Shown: piece after piece, positions 15,183 to 22,627 of the stretch | How the letters are laid out: each line of letters begins with the position of its first letter | Numbering within the stretch: position 1 is the stretch's first letter | Virus record (IMG/VR): IMGVR_UViG_3300017971_004765 | Span: 1 to 59,764 of that record | Origin: a virus | DNA length: 59,764 nt | Direction: 5' to 3' (one strand) | Translations under genes and position numbers: made by a program | The notes under the pieces: model-generated | The model's input: only the letters and a program-made list of their open reading frames with translations | The model's database searches: none | Told to the model about the DNA's origin: nothing

Positions 15183-16748
15183 TCACTCCTGCACATTGCT
15201 CCCTACCGCTGTGCCTGCCGGGGGAACCGCATTCACCACGAGACCACGCAGGAAGCAGTTATAGATCGGGCACGGATCATAGGCCGACTGGCTGATGATG
15301 CTTCTCTGGTTGGTGGGGTCCAGTGTCTCGGCGTGGCTATTCGTCAGACGCCATGCATCCGCAGCCTCGGCAACATCCGTTACGTAGAATGCGTCGCTCG
15401 CCCCATTCGCAAGGAGGAAACCGTTGGCAAACCGTGCTATGCCCACCGTATCCATATACAGGGCGTAACAGGTGCCATAATTCGTCATCACGACGTACCT
15501 GACGCTGAGGCTGCCCTCCGCTATGCCTGCGCTCGGCGTGGCGTACATATAGCCCGCTGCCGCCACCTCCACATTAGTGATGGCGAAGTATTTTGCGCCG
15601 GTCGAGTCGATTGGTATGCCTGCAGCTATCTCGTTGCCCCCGATGCTGGTTCCTAGATCCAATGTGGTGCCGCCAGCAGCCGCTGATGTGACCTGGACAT
15701 ATGCTCCCACCAGTATGTATGGGTGCACTGCATAGGGCTGAAACCTGCCATTGTCTGCACTCGTATACGTCCACCAATAATTGCTCTTGGCCCCGCCCAC
15801 AGCCGTGCACTCCGCGAAGCTCGGGCTAGACGAGCTATCAGTAAAGATGCCGTAGCAGTATGTGCCTCCGCCACCACCAGTAATCGTGCACCCCGAGAAG
15901 CTCGGGCTAGACGAGCCACCAGTAATGATGCCGAAGCAGGATGTGCCTCCGCCACCACCAGTAATCGTGCACTCCGCGAAGCTCGGGCTAGACGAGCTAT
16001 CAGTAATGATGCCGAGGCAGGATGTGCCTCCGCCACCACCAGTAATCGTGCACCCCGAGAAGCTCGGGCTAGACGAGTCACCAGTAAAGATGCCGTGGCA
16101 GGATGTGCCTCCGCCACCACCAGTAATCGTGCACCCCGAGAAGCTCGGGCTAGACGAGCCACCAGTATAGATGCCGAAGCAGGATGTGCCTCCGCCACCA
16201 CCAGTAATCGTGCACCCCGAGAAGCTCGGGCTAGACGAGCCACCAGTAAAGATGCCGTGGCAGCTATTGATTGTTGCAGTGACCTCGTTCAAGAATCGGC
16301 AGCCAAAAAGCCGCAACGTATCGTCACATGTCCCCGAGAAGTAGGAAGCATGAACTGCAGCCGTGATCGGCGTGGTGTCCCGCCTCCGCACAGTCACGTC
16401 CCGCCAGATCGCGTTAGTCACCGACGCAAAATTCACGCCATTAACCGTGCTAGGTGTATCCACGATGATGTCACAGCCACAACCATACACGTCCACGTTG
16501 TTCCGAGCGGTCAGAGCGGCGGTACATGTAAAGGTGCCCCCGCTCGGCACCAGCGCAACACAGCCCCCACCAAGCCCCTGGACATAATCAAAGGCTGCCT
16601 GTATCACCACTGCGTGATCCGCACTCGGTCCCGCGATCACACCGCTATGCTCGCCAAGCCTCGCCACGGCCTGCCCATCGCAAAGATAAACCTTCGCAGT
16701 AGCACATATTCCGTACTTCCACGGAGCCGGAGAACCCATATCCACCAT
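15183..16748 (-). CDS. Right-handed beta-helix protein with 27-residue repeats, putative receptor-binding or depolymerase spike
   Basis: The product has 521 residues from the ATG at 16748, preceded by GGAGGAG. Residues 30-130 look like the head of a pectate-lyase-like spike (ADHAVVIQAAFDYVQGLGGG, NNVDVYGCGCDIIVD). Then come about six near-identical 27-residue coils of the type FSGCTITGGGGGTSCxGI, and a C-terminal beta domain. Substitutions between coils cluster at the residue after the second Cys (F, H, L, Y) and two residues on (Y, F, I). Base composition is much more GC-rich than the neighbours. No catalytic motif is obvious, so binding or cleavage of surface glycans are both possible. Confidence 0.8.
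   Translation of the reverse strand: MVDMGSPAPWKYGICATAKVYLCDGQAVARLGEHSGVIAGPSADHAVVIQAAFDYVQGLGGGCVALVPSGGTFTCTAALTARNNVDVYGCGCDIIVDTPSTVNGVNFASVTNAIWRDVTVRRRDTTPITAAVHASYFSGTCDDTLRLFGCRFLNEVTATINSCHGIFTGGSSSPSFSGCTITGGGGGTSCFGIYTGGSSSPSFSGCTITGGGGGTSCHGIFTGDSSSPSFSGCTITGGGGGTSCLGIITDSSSSPSFAECTITGGGGGTSCFGIITGGSSSPSFSGCTITGGGGGTYCYGIFTDSSSSPSFAECTAVGGAKSNYWWTYTSADNGRFQPYAVHPYILVGAYVQVTSAAAGGTTLDLGTSIGGNEIAAGIPIDSTGAKYFAITNVEVAAAGYMYATPSAGIAEGSLSVRYVVMTNYGTCYALYMDTVGIARFANGFLLANGASDAFYVTDVAEAADAWRLTNSHAETLDPTNQRSIISQSAYDPCPIYNCFLRGLVVNAVPPAGTAVGSNVQE
15784..16262 (-). repeat. Six tandem 81-bp repeats inside the beta-helix gene
   Basis: The marker CCTCCGCCACCACCAG on the plus strand recurs at 15865, 15946, 16027, 16108 and 16189, exactly 81 bp apart, with a degenerate first unit at 15784-15864. 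Each unit encodes one 27-residue coil. Such repeats can gain or lose coils by recombination. Confidence 0.9.
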
Positions 16749-16769
16749 CAATATCTCCTCCAATTTTCG

Positions 16770-16901
16770 CTAAGCATCAACTTCGCGTATCTTATCTTCA
16801 ATTCTGTTAAGCCTCCTGTATAGCCACAGCCATCCAATAGCCATAGCAGCATAGAAAACCACATAATCCGTACATATCAAGGGTTCTATTATCCATCTCA
16901 T
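16770..16901 (-). CDS. Small single-pass membrane protein
   Basis: The product has 43 residues from the ATG at 16901, two bases after the stop of the discoidin-like gene and after AGGGAT. It has one hydrophobic segment (YVVFYAAMAIGWLWLY) and a charged C-terminal helix (RRLNRIEDKIREVDA). Size and layout resemble small phage membrane proteins next to fibre genes. The role is unknown. Confidence 0.55.
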   Translation of the reverse strand: MRWIIEPLICTDYVVFYAAMAIGWLWLYRRLNRIEDKIREVDA

Positions 16902-16903
16902 AT

Positions 16904-17488
16904 CTATCCCTGCTTCATATTTGGTAGCTCTACCGCCTGCACCTCGTAGGGCTTGACGTATGTTGTGCCGCTTGCAATGTATTTCCACTTGAGCTGGATG
17001 TACCTAGCCCTGAGGTATTGTGTCGGCAATTGGAATACTTCTTCTGTTTGCTCTTGATTATGGCAAAGATCGTTCTCCTGCCAAGTAGAGTTATCATCAG
17101 ACCAGCCGATATGCATACCCACGGGCTTGTCGTTATCATTCCACATACCGAACTTGCCTGTGACAAAGACGCCATAGGTAGACCCCATATCGAAGACAAG
17201 CTTGCCTACTGTGGAGAGACAGCCAGCGGCGTGTGTAGCTGAGAATGAACCCGTGCCAGCAGAGGTAGACCAGTCATTGTCGGTCATATTGCCGAGACTT
17301 GTCGGAGCGGCTGACCAGCTAGAGGCGGTTGGCGTTACCGAGTACAGCCGATTTCTTGGCAGAAAGTTTGCCTCATCGTCGCCACCGTCCTGATGGCGAC
17401 CAACGTGGCTCTTCTGATCGGCAACCATAGAGTCCCAATCGGCAGATAGAATAGGATCCCTAGCGGATTTATCTTCATCCCATGTCAT
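16904..17488 (-). CDS. Discoidin (F5/8 type C)-like carbohydrate-binding protein
   Basis: The product has 194 residues. Residues 50-190 follow the F5/8C pattern: NMTDNDWSTSAGTGSF at the start, LVFDMGSTYGVFVTGKFGMW in the middle, then IGWSDDNSTWQEND and YIQLKWKYIA at the end. This domain family binds sugars or lipids. The gene lies among other accessory virion genes, so host surface binding is the likely task. Confidence 0.65.
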   Translation of the reverse strand: MTWDEDKSARDPILSADWDSMVADQKSHVGRHQDGGDDEANFLPRNRLYSVTPTASSWSAAPTSLGNMTDNDWSTSAGTGSFSATHAAGCLSTVGKLVFDMGSTYGVFVTGKFGMWNDNDKPVGMHIGWSDDNSTWQENDLCHNQEQTEEVFQLPTQYLRARYIQLKWKYIASGTTYVKPYEVQAVELPNMKQG

Positions 17489-17516
17489 TATAATTACCTT
17501 TTCATTGCCTGTCTTA

Positions 17517-17783
17517 TTATATTATTTGTTCGCTTTCTAATATATGCTGATTATCTTCTTCAGACATTAATATCCTACATTGCGTGGACATCATACCGTC
17601 AAACTCATCCACATCGAATAGGGCAAAGTCAAACAGAGATGCCAAGCTACCAGTTCCAAGTGTCCCGTCTTCCTGGCAAATTATGTGGCATACGTCGTCC
17701 TCCCACATAACGAAGCGCGGATACTTGGGTATAGTGCTTATTACGTGATATATGAGTGTCAGGTCGCCAGTTACCGTTGGCAC
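17517..17783 (-). CDS. Hypothetical protein
   Basis: The product has 88 residues with mixed strands (FVMWEDDVCHIICQED) and an acidic C-terminus (SEEDNQHILESEQII). No family is recognised. It is spaced by 9 nt from the upstream gene and belongs to the accessory virion block. Confidence 0.5.
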   Translation of the reverse strand: MPTVTGDLTLIYHVISTIPKYPRFVMWEDDVCHIICQEDGTLGTGSLASLFDFALFDVDEFDGMMSTQCRILMSEEDNQHILESEQII

Positions 17784-17792
17784 TCAGCCACC

Positions 17793-18329
17793 TCAGGCGG
17801 CAGTGTCGCCCTTGATCTCGAAGCCCCAGTAGTCATTGCTGGCAGCAGCGGCATTCGCGCCCACCACTCTCTTAACCCAGACTCCGACAACCGAGCAGTT
17901 GGCGAGATTAGCGGTTCCGCCCCAGCTGATACCAGTGGCCTCGGTAGATGAGTTAACAAAAGACACCCCTGTGGGCGCCGTACTCTCATCAGCAACACTC
18001 TGACACCAGTAGGTATTACCAACCAAACCCGTATCAGGAGCATCGAAGCCAAAGTATATAATTGTACTGGGTGACGGAGTTGTCTGTGATACCCAGCAAA
18101 CCGCGCTCTGCAAAGTGAGCGTAGCATTGCTGTTCCTAATCCAGAAACATCTATACTCGGTGTCACCAGCAGCTGCCTCTGCCCCAGCAACATCGTCCCA
18201 TAGGTTGTTAGCGGAATTGTCCGCTATACTTGCCGCGAGGGACATAAATCCCCCGAGGGAGCTGTTTGCCGTAGTGTTTGCACTTCCGCCATTCAAGCGA
18301 AACTTTATCTCGTCACTCGTAATAGCCAA
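17793..18329 (-). CDS. Virion protein, probable head-fibre or adhesin
   Basis: The product has 178 residues, rich in Ala, Ser, Thr and Asn, with alternating strands (YRCFWIRNSNATLTLQSAV, STIIYFGFDAP, CSVVGVWVKRVV). Comparable proteins occur in phage structural clusters with unknown detailed role. It has no membrane segment and no enzyme motif. Confidence 0.55.
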   Translation of the reverse strand: MAITSDEIKFRLNGGSANTTANSSLGGFMSLAASIADNSANNLWDDVAGAEAAAGDTEYRCFWIRNSNATLTLQSAVCWVSQTTPSPSTIIYFGFDAPDTGLVGNTYWCQSVADESTAPTGVSFVNSSTEATGISWGGTANLANCSVVGVWVKRVVGANAAAASNDYWGFEIKGDTAA

Positions 18330-18342
18330 ATATTTTCTTCCT

Positions 18343-19041
18343 TTAATATCTTAATGGATAATCTGTTCTGCTAACTCCGCCAAGAATTTCGTCTGCGGCG
18401 GATATAACCTGTCCTCCGATTTCGGTGAAGTTTGTATCGTCAGCTCTATAATGGTACGGCTCAAACATCCACATCTTTTTGCCGCCCTTGAACACGGTGT
18501 GGGCGCTTCTCTGTTTCCAGTCGTCGGTTCCAGATTGGTTAACCTTAAAACTCGTGCTTCTATCCCTGTCGTAATATGTATAGCTATGCGTCTCATACAA
18601 GCTGTGTGTGCCGTCTGTCATAGAGTACGTGCCAAGTATATCCAGGTGCCACTTGTATATCCCTCCTGGTGCAGCCGCAGGGAAGCTTACCCCAGCGTAG
18701 AAGTATTGCTTCGCGTTAGTAGCTGAACCAAAAGCACCCTTTACTGGATAAACCGTAGCAGACCAGTCCTTCGGAATAGTAGAATCAGGGCCAGAGTTAG
18801 CAACATTTGCAACAATACCCATATCATCGTAGAATGTCTTATCATCCCTCAAAGATATCTCAACGCTGTAGAGAGTAGAAGATGTTGCCTGGGTTTGGGA
18901 AACTCCGAATGCAAAACTTATGGTGTCCCATTTACCAAAATCCGGGGAACCAGCATAACTGATAGTATAAGCAGAACCAAATGGCTCTGCGCCCGTACCA
19001 TAAGTCCATATTATATCTGCTGTTGATCTACCATCTCCCAT
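18343..19041 (-). CDS. Beta-rich virion protein
   Basis: The product has 232 residues with many aromatic strands (FGKWDTISFAFGVSQTQ, KQYFYAGVSFPAAAPGG, YKWHLDILGTYSMTDG). It has no known motif. The one-base gap to the gene before it shows translational coupling. I infer a structural surface protein from context and composition. Confidence 0.55.
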   Translation of the reverse strand: MGDGRSTADIIWTYGTGAEPFGSAYTISYAGSPDFGKWDTISFAFGVSQTQATSSTLYSVEISLRDDKTFYDDMGIVANVANSGPDSTIPKDWSATVYPVKGAFGSATNAKQYFYAGVSFPAAAPGGIYKWHLDILGTYSMTDGTHSLYETHSYTYYDRDRSTSFKVNQSGTDDWKQRSAHTVFKGGKKMWMFEPYHYRADDTNFTEIGGQVISAADEILGGVSRTDYPLRY

Positions 19042-19042
19042 A

Positions 19043-19324
19043 TTACCACTCCGCTATGTAGTGAACCCTGGGTGAGCCACCAACAACACTCTGTGATGTA
19101 AAGCTAGTTGTTTGCATATGCAAATCAATGGTCACGCTGGAAATCGTCGGCAACTTAAACTGGGTCGTACCTATAGTGACATAAGCGCCGGGTCCATCAG
19201 ACCAGAATGTTAAGCGCTTAGAAGTATAGCCAAAGTTAACTGCGGCTCCCGCTGCGGCGCTGCCAGCAGTCATATTCTGGATTACATCTACTTCACCTAC
19301 GCCCCATTTTCTATATGCTGTCAC
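19043..19324 (-). CDS. Small beta-rich virion protein
   Basis: The product has 93 residues; the centre (GPGAYVTIGTTQFKLP, SSVTIDLHMQTTSF) is beta-rich and resembles small phage decoration or fibre-adaptor proteins. It is directly coupled to the 18343-19041 gene. Confidence 0.5.
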   Translation of the reverse strand: MTAYRKWGVGEVDVIQNMTAGSAAAGAAVNFGYTSKRLTFWSDGPGAYVTIGTTQFKLPTISSVTIDLHMQTTSFTSQSVVGGSPRVHYIAEW

Positions 19325-19346
19325 ACTTAATATCCTCCTATTTTTC

Positions 19347-20558
19347 TTATGTTAACGAAGGTGTATCGAGGTCGTACCTGTCAAGCACCTCTTTGATTAA
19401 TTCAACAAACTGTTGAGCAGTGTTTCTAATATCCCAATGCTCTATAGCTCTTTTACGAGCCGTGGCTCTTATAGCTTTCGGATTGTCTTTCATTTCGTCC
19501 CACAGCTTGCAGAAACACTCACCTATGCTGACGGGATCAAAAAGATCTGCCCTATAGAAGAATGGTTCAGCGTCCCAGTCCTTTCTAGTCCTGAAGTTTA
19601 TAGCTGGTGTGCCACAAGCCATAGCTTCGCGCCCGGTCCTCGAGGATTCTCCAGTCAACACGGGGTTAAAGAATATGTCGAATGCCCTATAGAAGTGCTC
19701 TGGATATGTAACCCTAGCCATACAGGAATTTGCAGGGGTAAACCTGTGATCTATTCCCAGGTGCGAGGCAAGCCTATTCATAAGGTATGGGTCGCTCTCT
19801 GCACCAGCCACGCACATACCGATATTAGGCAGATAACTCTCGGCATACTTTATAGCATGCAAAAATGTGTCTGGGAGCTTGAAGTTTCTCCACTGCTCTA
19901 GGTAACCCACTACGGGCTCCCCAGTCATATCCTTTATTCTGGAGCCCCTTGGTCGCCACCTAGTCAAATCCACTCCGAAAGGAATGTACCTAACGTCGCC
20001 AAAACCCAACTGTTTCAAGAACCATTCTTGCCTCTTGTGGAATGCAACCGTAATATCGGCTTCCTTTGTTCTCTGGACAGTGCCAGTGAAAGGCGCGCCC
20101 ATTTGTGCGCCCTCGTATAACTCCGTAGTAAGGCAATACTCTGGATATGAACCGTGAGCCGCAAAAATTATGGGTTTCAGCTTTTCGGTCATTTGGTCGC
20201 CCTTCCAGTGCATAATGTGTATATCAGCTTCCTTTATTGCCCAATCATAATTAGCCATACACAGGAAGCGCCCATTAGAGCTATATATGTCACTTGGGAA
20301 CTTTGGTATTGGTCTAGGAATTCCGCCCTTACCTCCGCACCTACCGCAAGGATCCACGCCGTTTTTGCCAGATCCACCGCATTCGGGGCAAGGTATAGGA
20401 GAATCGTTGTGGAATTTCTCTACCTGGAGCATATCTAGAACGGGGTAATTTTCTCCGCCGTTCCTGGCAGATGGATGAAGCATTTGAGCCTCTATACCCA
20501 TAGCTCGCTCTGCCATTATCAGTTCCTTTACCGTCTCATACATCCCGCTTGGCGCCAT
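19347..20558 (-). CDS. GT4-like glycosyltransferase with inserted DnaJ-type zinc finger
   Basis: The product has at least 403 residues. The C-terminal half has the GT-B signature: IPFGVDLTRWRPRGSR, VVGYLEQWRNFK, then FDIFFNPVLTGESSRTGREAMACGTPAINF with the usual 'E-x7-E' area. Between residues 57 and 78 it carries CPECGGSG and CGRCGGKG, two CxxCxGxG motifs as in DnaJ zinc-finger domains, which is not normal for this family. The frame continues upstream without a standard start for about 29 codons, and that part (KVLWVPNGESLFPRTP) looks like the missing first Rossmann strand, so translation may begin at a non-canonical codon. It lies alone among virion genes, far from the main glycan cassette. 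Confidence 0.75.
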   Translation of the reverse strand: MAPSGMYETVKELIMAERAMGIEAQMLHPSARNGGENYPVLDMLQVEKFHNDSPIPCPECGGSGKNGVDPCGRCGGKGGIPRPIPKFPSDIYSSNGRFLCMANYDWAIKEADIHIMHWKGDQMTEKLKPIIFAAHGSYPEYCLTTELYEGAQMGAPFTGTVQRTKEADITVAFHKRQEWFLKQLGFGDVRYIPFGVDLTRWRPRGSRIKDMTGEPVVGYLEQWRNFKLPDTFLHAIKYAESYLPNIGMCVAGAESDPYLMNRLASHLGIDHRFTPANSCMARVTYPEHFYRAFDIFFNPVLTGESSRTGREAMACGTPAINFRTRKDWDAEPFFYRADLFDPVSIGECFCKLWDEMKDNPKAIRATARKRAIEHWDIRNTAQQFVELIKEVLDRYDLDTPSLT

Positions 20559-20729
20559 CGTAGGAGTTCGTGGGAATAACGACTCCCCATTGGGAACCCA
20601 AAGAACCTTTAAACCTATCGACAGGTTCGCCCAGGATAATAGACGTTGTGGTGTGCTACTTTAATAGTTTCCAATCAAACACCGATAACCCCTTGGCGAT
20701 TTGCACTTAAAAAGTGCACTAATAGGATT
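20559..20729 (-). other. Intergenic region upstream of the zinc-finger glycosyltransferase
   Basis: This stretch holds the likely N-terminal extension of the glycosyltransferase (in-frame codons from about 20645 down), an inverted repeat AACCTATCGACAGGTT around 20611-20626 and the hairpin at 20703-20717. No separate gene is visible. Confidence 0.5.
20703..20717 (-). terminator. Hairpin after the head-tail connector gene
   Basis: GCACTT and AAGTGC form a 6-bp stem (7 bp with the flanking T/A pair) around a 3-nt loop, 12 nt beyond the stop at 20730. On the minus strand the loop side is T-rich. It probably ends or attenuates the head-gene transcript before the accessory block. Confidence 0.45.
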
Positions 20730-21119
20730 TTAGGTTGCTTCAAATCTGAAATACGAGGCGTTGCCTAAAACCTTTAGGGATGCGTGCGCAAGCCTCTCGT
20801 ATTGATCTGCGAGAGCCAGTAGCTGTTGACCGCCAGTGCTCTTAACCGTAGTCCATGCGCCTATTCTGTAGTCTGCCCCAGCGTAATATTTGCCAGCCGC
20901 CATATGTCGCAATACGTAGGCGGTAGTCAAATCTGTGCATGCGACCTCTACGAGGTCGGAATCCATAGAAGAAAAAGATTGCCTCTGCGTGTAGCGCTCT
21001 ATGTACGCAGAGGCGTGTGTAATGTAACGCTCAATCGTGGTGTCGTCAATATCGTGGTCTATGTTGGCGCTACCTAGCCTTTCCTTTACCTTTGTTACAG
21101 ACGTACGTGCGGTCGTCAA
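20730..21119 (-). CDS. Head-tail connector (adaptor, gp6-like) protein
   Basis: The product has 129 residues and is helical: VTKVKERLGSANIDHDIDDT, IERYITHASAYIERYTQ, VACTDLTTAYVLRHMA. The start 'V..RLG...-I-D-D-x-x-I-x-x-x-I-x-x-A' is typical of adaptor proteins that bind the portal. It directly follows the capsid gene, as expected. Confidence 0.75.
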   Translation of the reverse strand: MTTARTSVTKVKERLGSANIDHDIDDTTIERYITHASAYIERYTQRQSFSSMDSDLVEVACTDLTTAYVLRHMAAGKYYAGADYRIGAWTTVKSTGGQQLLALADQYERLAHASLKVLGNASYFRFEAT

Positions 21120-21162
21120 TCTAACCCTTTGCTATAAGGATCACTTTAATATTAAAGCGACT

Positions 21163-22086
21163 CTACAGAGAGGTTATCGCAACTATTGCCGACTCCTGGA
21201 TTACTGCAACGTCGAAACGCGAAGTAACCACAAGACCCTGCTGGTCAGTCACCGGATCCGAAACGGACTCGAGTGTCCAATCCCTCTTAAGCGTAAGAGC
21301 CCCACACTTCTGCCTCTCCAGGACCATAGCGCGGGACTTGCCCGCGTCACTGTCCTCGAGCAGGGCCGTCATAGTGACGGGGATCCCGAAGATGGGCGGC
21401 ATATTGCCAGTATTGAACATTCGCTCCTTCCAGGAAGCAGATGTGGTATCAGCAGTGGCTGCAGCAACAGCCCAGTTGAACTGCATCATATTCTCCCAGA
21501 AGTCTGGGCTAACAATGATGTCAGTTGCCCTGTGCCCGTACTGATGAAGCCTCTTGATTGCGTTCCTGATCTCGGATATTGACAAGGTGTCAGCTGCAGT
21601 TGACGTAAACGTATTAGTCGTCGCGCCATCGAATAGGGTGTCAAGGATCTTCTTGTCCTCGAACTCCTTGGCTGCACGCATAACCTCGGCAGTATTCCTA
21701 GCAATCACGTTCCAAGCGGCATCCTCAATAAGCTCCTTGGTCACGAGCGGTCTCTTACCATACTTCTTAGGTATGGATTCGACATACTCGATCTCCTGGT
21801 GCGTCTGAGGCACAGCGCCACCCTCAGGGATCTCAACCGGATCGTAGATCGACAGCTTCCTCGGGACATCGGTGGAATACTTGTCCTTCAGGTAAATAAC
21901 GGAGCGCCCTGGTTTCCCAAGGATATCCGTGTTAACCCTGACAAGACTCCTGCCAATGATCGGGTAAGCTGGCGAAGCGTCGATACCAGAGAGAACCTCA
22001 GGGATGAGCCTGTTCAGCGAGTCAGTATCCCTAGTTGCCAAGAGTTCCGAAAATTGTCTTTCTAGTTCTACCATTTCCATCTTCAA
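21163..22086 (-). CDS. Major capsid protein, HK97 fold
   Basis: The product has 307 residues. Features of the family are the N-terminal helix, the extended loop region (VPRKLSIYDPVEIPEGGAVP), the spine helix (ELIEDAAWNVIARNTAEV) and the P-domain end (GALTLKRDWTLESVSDP, GLVVTSRFDVAVIQESAI). It follows the decoration-like gene by 5 nt and precedes the connector. The protein carries little N-terminal delta domain, consistent with a separate scaffold fused to the protease upstream. Confidence 0.9.
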   Translation of the reverse strand: MKMEMVELERQFSELLATRDTDSLNRLIPEVLSGIDASPAYPIIGRSLVRVNTDILGKPGRSVIYLKDKYSTDVPRKLSIYDPVEIPEGGAVPQTHQEIEYVESIPKKYGKRPLVTKELIEDAAWNVIARNTAEVMRAAKEFEDKKILDTLFDGATTNTFTSTAADTLSISEIRNAIKRLHQYGHRATDIIVSPDFWENMMQFNWAVAAATADTTSASWKERMFNTGNMPPIFGIPVTMTALLEDSDAGKSRAMVLERQKCGALTLKRDWTLESVSDPVTDQQGLVVTSRFDVAVIQESAIVAITSL

Positions 22087-22091
22087 ACACC

Positions 22092-22616
22092 TCAGAGCAT
22101 CAGCTTCATCAGGAACTCGTCGCCAGACGCGGCAGACTGATAAGCCTTACCGACAATCTGGTCAATGTAGGACAGTCCACCAGTCCCCTCTCGGAGATCA
22201 GGTGCAGACTTGGGGTCGCCATCGCTCGCAGGCACAAGCAGCTTACCTGCCTGGACGGTGTTAGACTCCATCCCCGTGGGGGAGAAGAGAGTAACCTTGA
22301 CCACTCCAGAGTTGTAAACAGCTACCTTGTCTCCGACTTGCGCCGGATGCGCGGTAACTCCAACAACCTTTCGCGGCTCTGCGAACGCTGCTCCAGAAAC
22401 AGCCAGCCTAACGGTAGGCGTGTATCCGTACTCAGAGTCCTTCATACCATCGGCGTAGACGAGCTTGTATGCATCAATACCTGATGCCCTCACTCCGTCG
22501 ATGGTGACGTTTCCTGTTTCGCTATCTGAAATGAGGAAGAACGGCACGGGAACACAATTCTCGACAACTAGACCTTCTGCGTCTCCCCACAAATCGGTGC
22601 TAGTTATAAAAGCCAT
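22092..22616 (-). CDS. Capsid decoration / cement protein (DUF2190-like)
   Basis: The product has 174 residues. It is beta-rich and ends QIVGKAYQSAASGDEFLMKL, the C-terminal pattern of DUF2190-type cement proteins ('vGkAl...a.sGe.i.v.l'). Middle strands include VVGVTAHPAQVGDKVAVYNSG. The site between protease/scaffold and capsid is normal for a decoration protein. Confidence 0.7.
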   Translation of the reverse strand: MAFITSTDLWGDAEGLVVENCVPVPFFLISDSETGNVTIDGVRASGIDAYKLVYADGMKDSEYGYTPTVRLAVSGAAFAEPRKVVGVTAHPAQVGDKVAVYNSGVVKVTLFSPTGMESNTVQAGKLLVPASDGDPKSAPDLREGTGGLSYIDQIVGKAYQSAASGDEFLMKLML

Positions 22617-22627
22617 TTGTTCTCACC

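Noticed and set aside
15723-16823. A 366-codon plus-strand frame through the beta-helix gene
   Set aside because: It is created by the GC-rich 81-bp repeats; it is Ala/Arg-rich, has no ribosome site, and a third frame is open there as well. The minus-strand product has a sensible fold.
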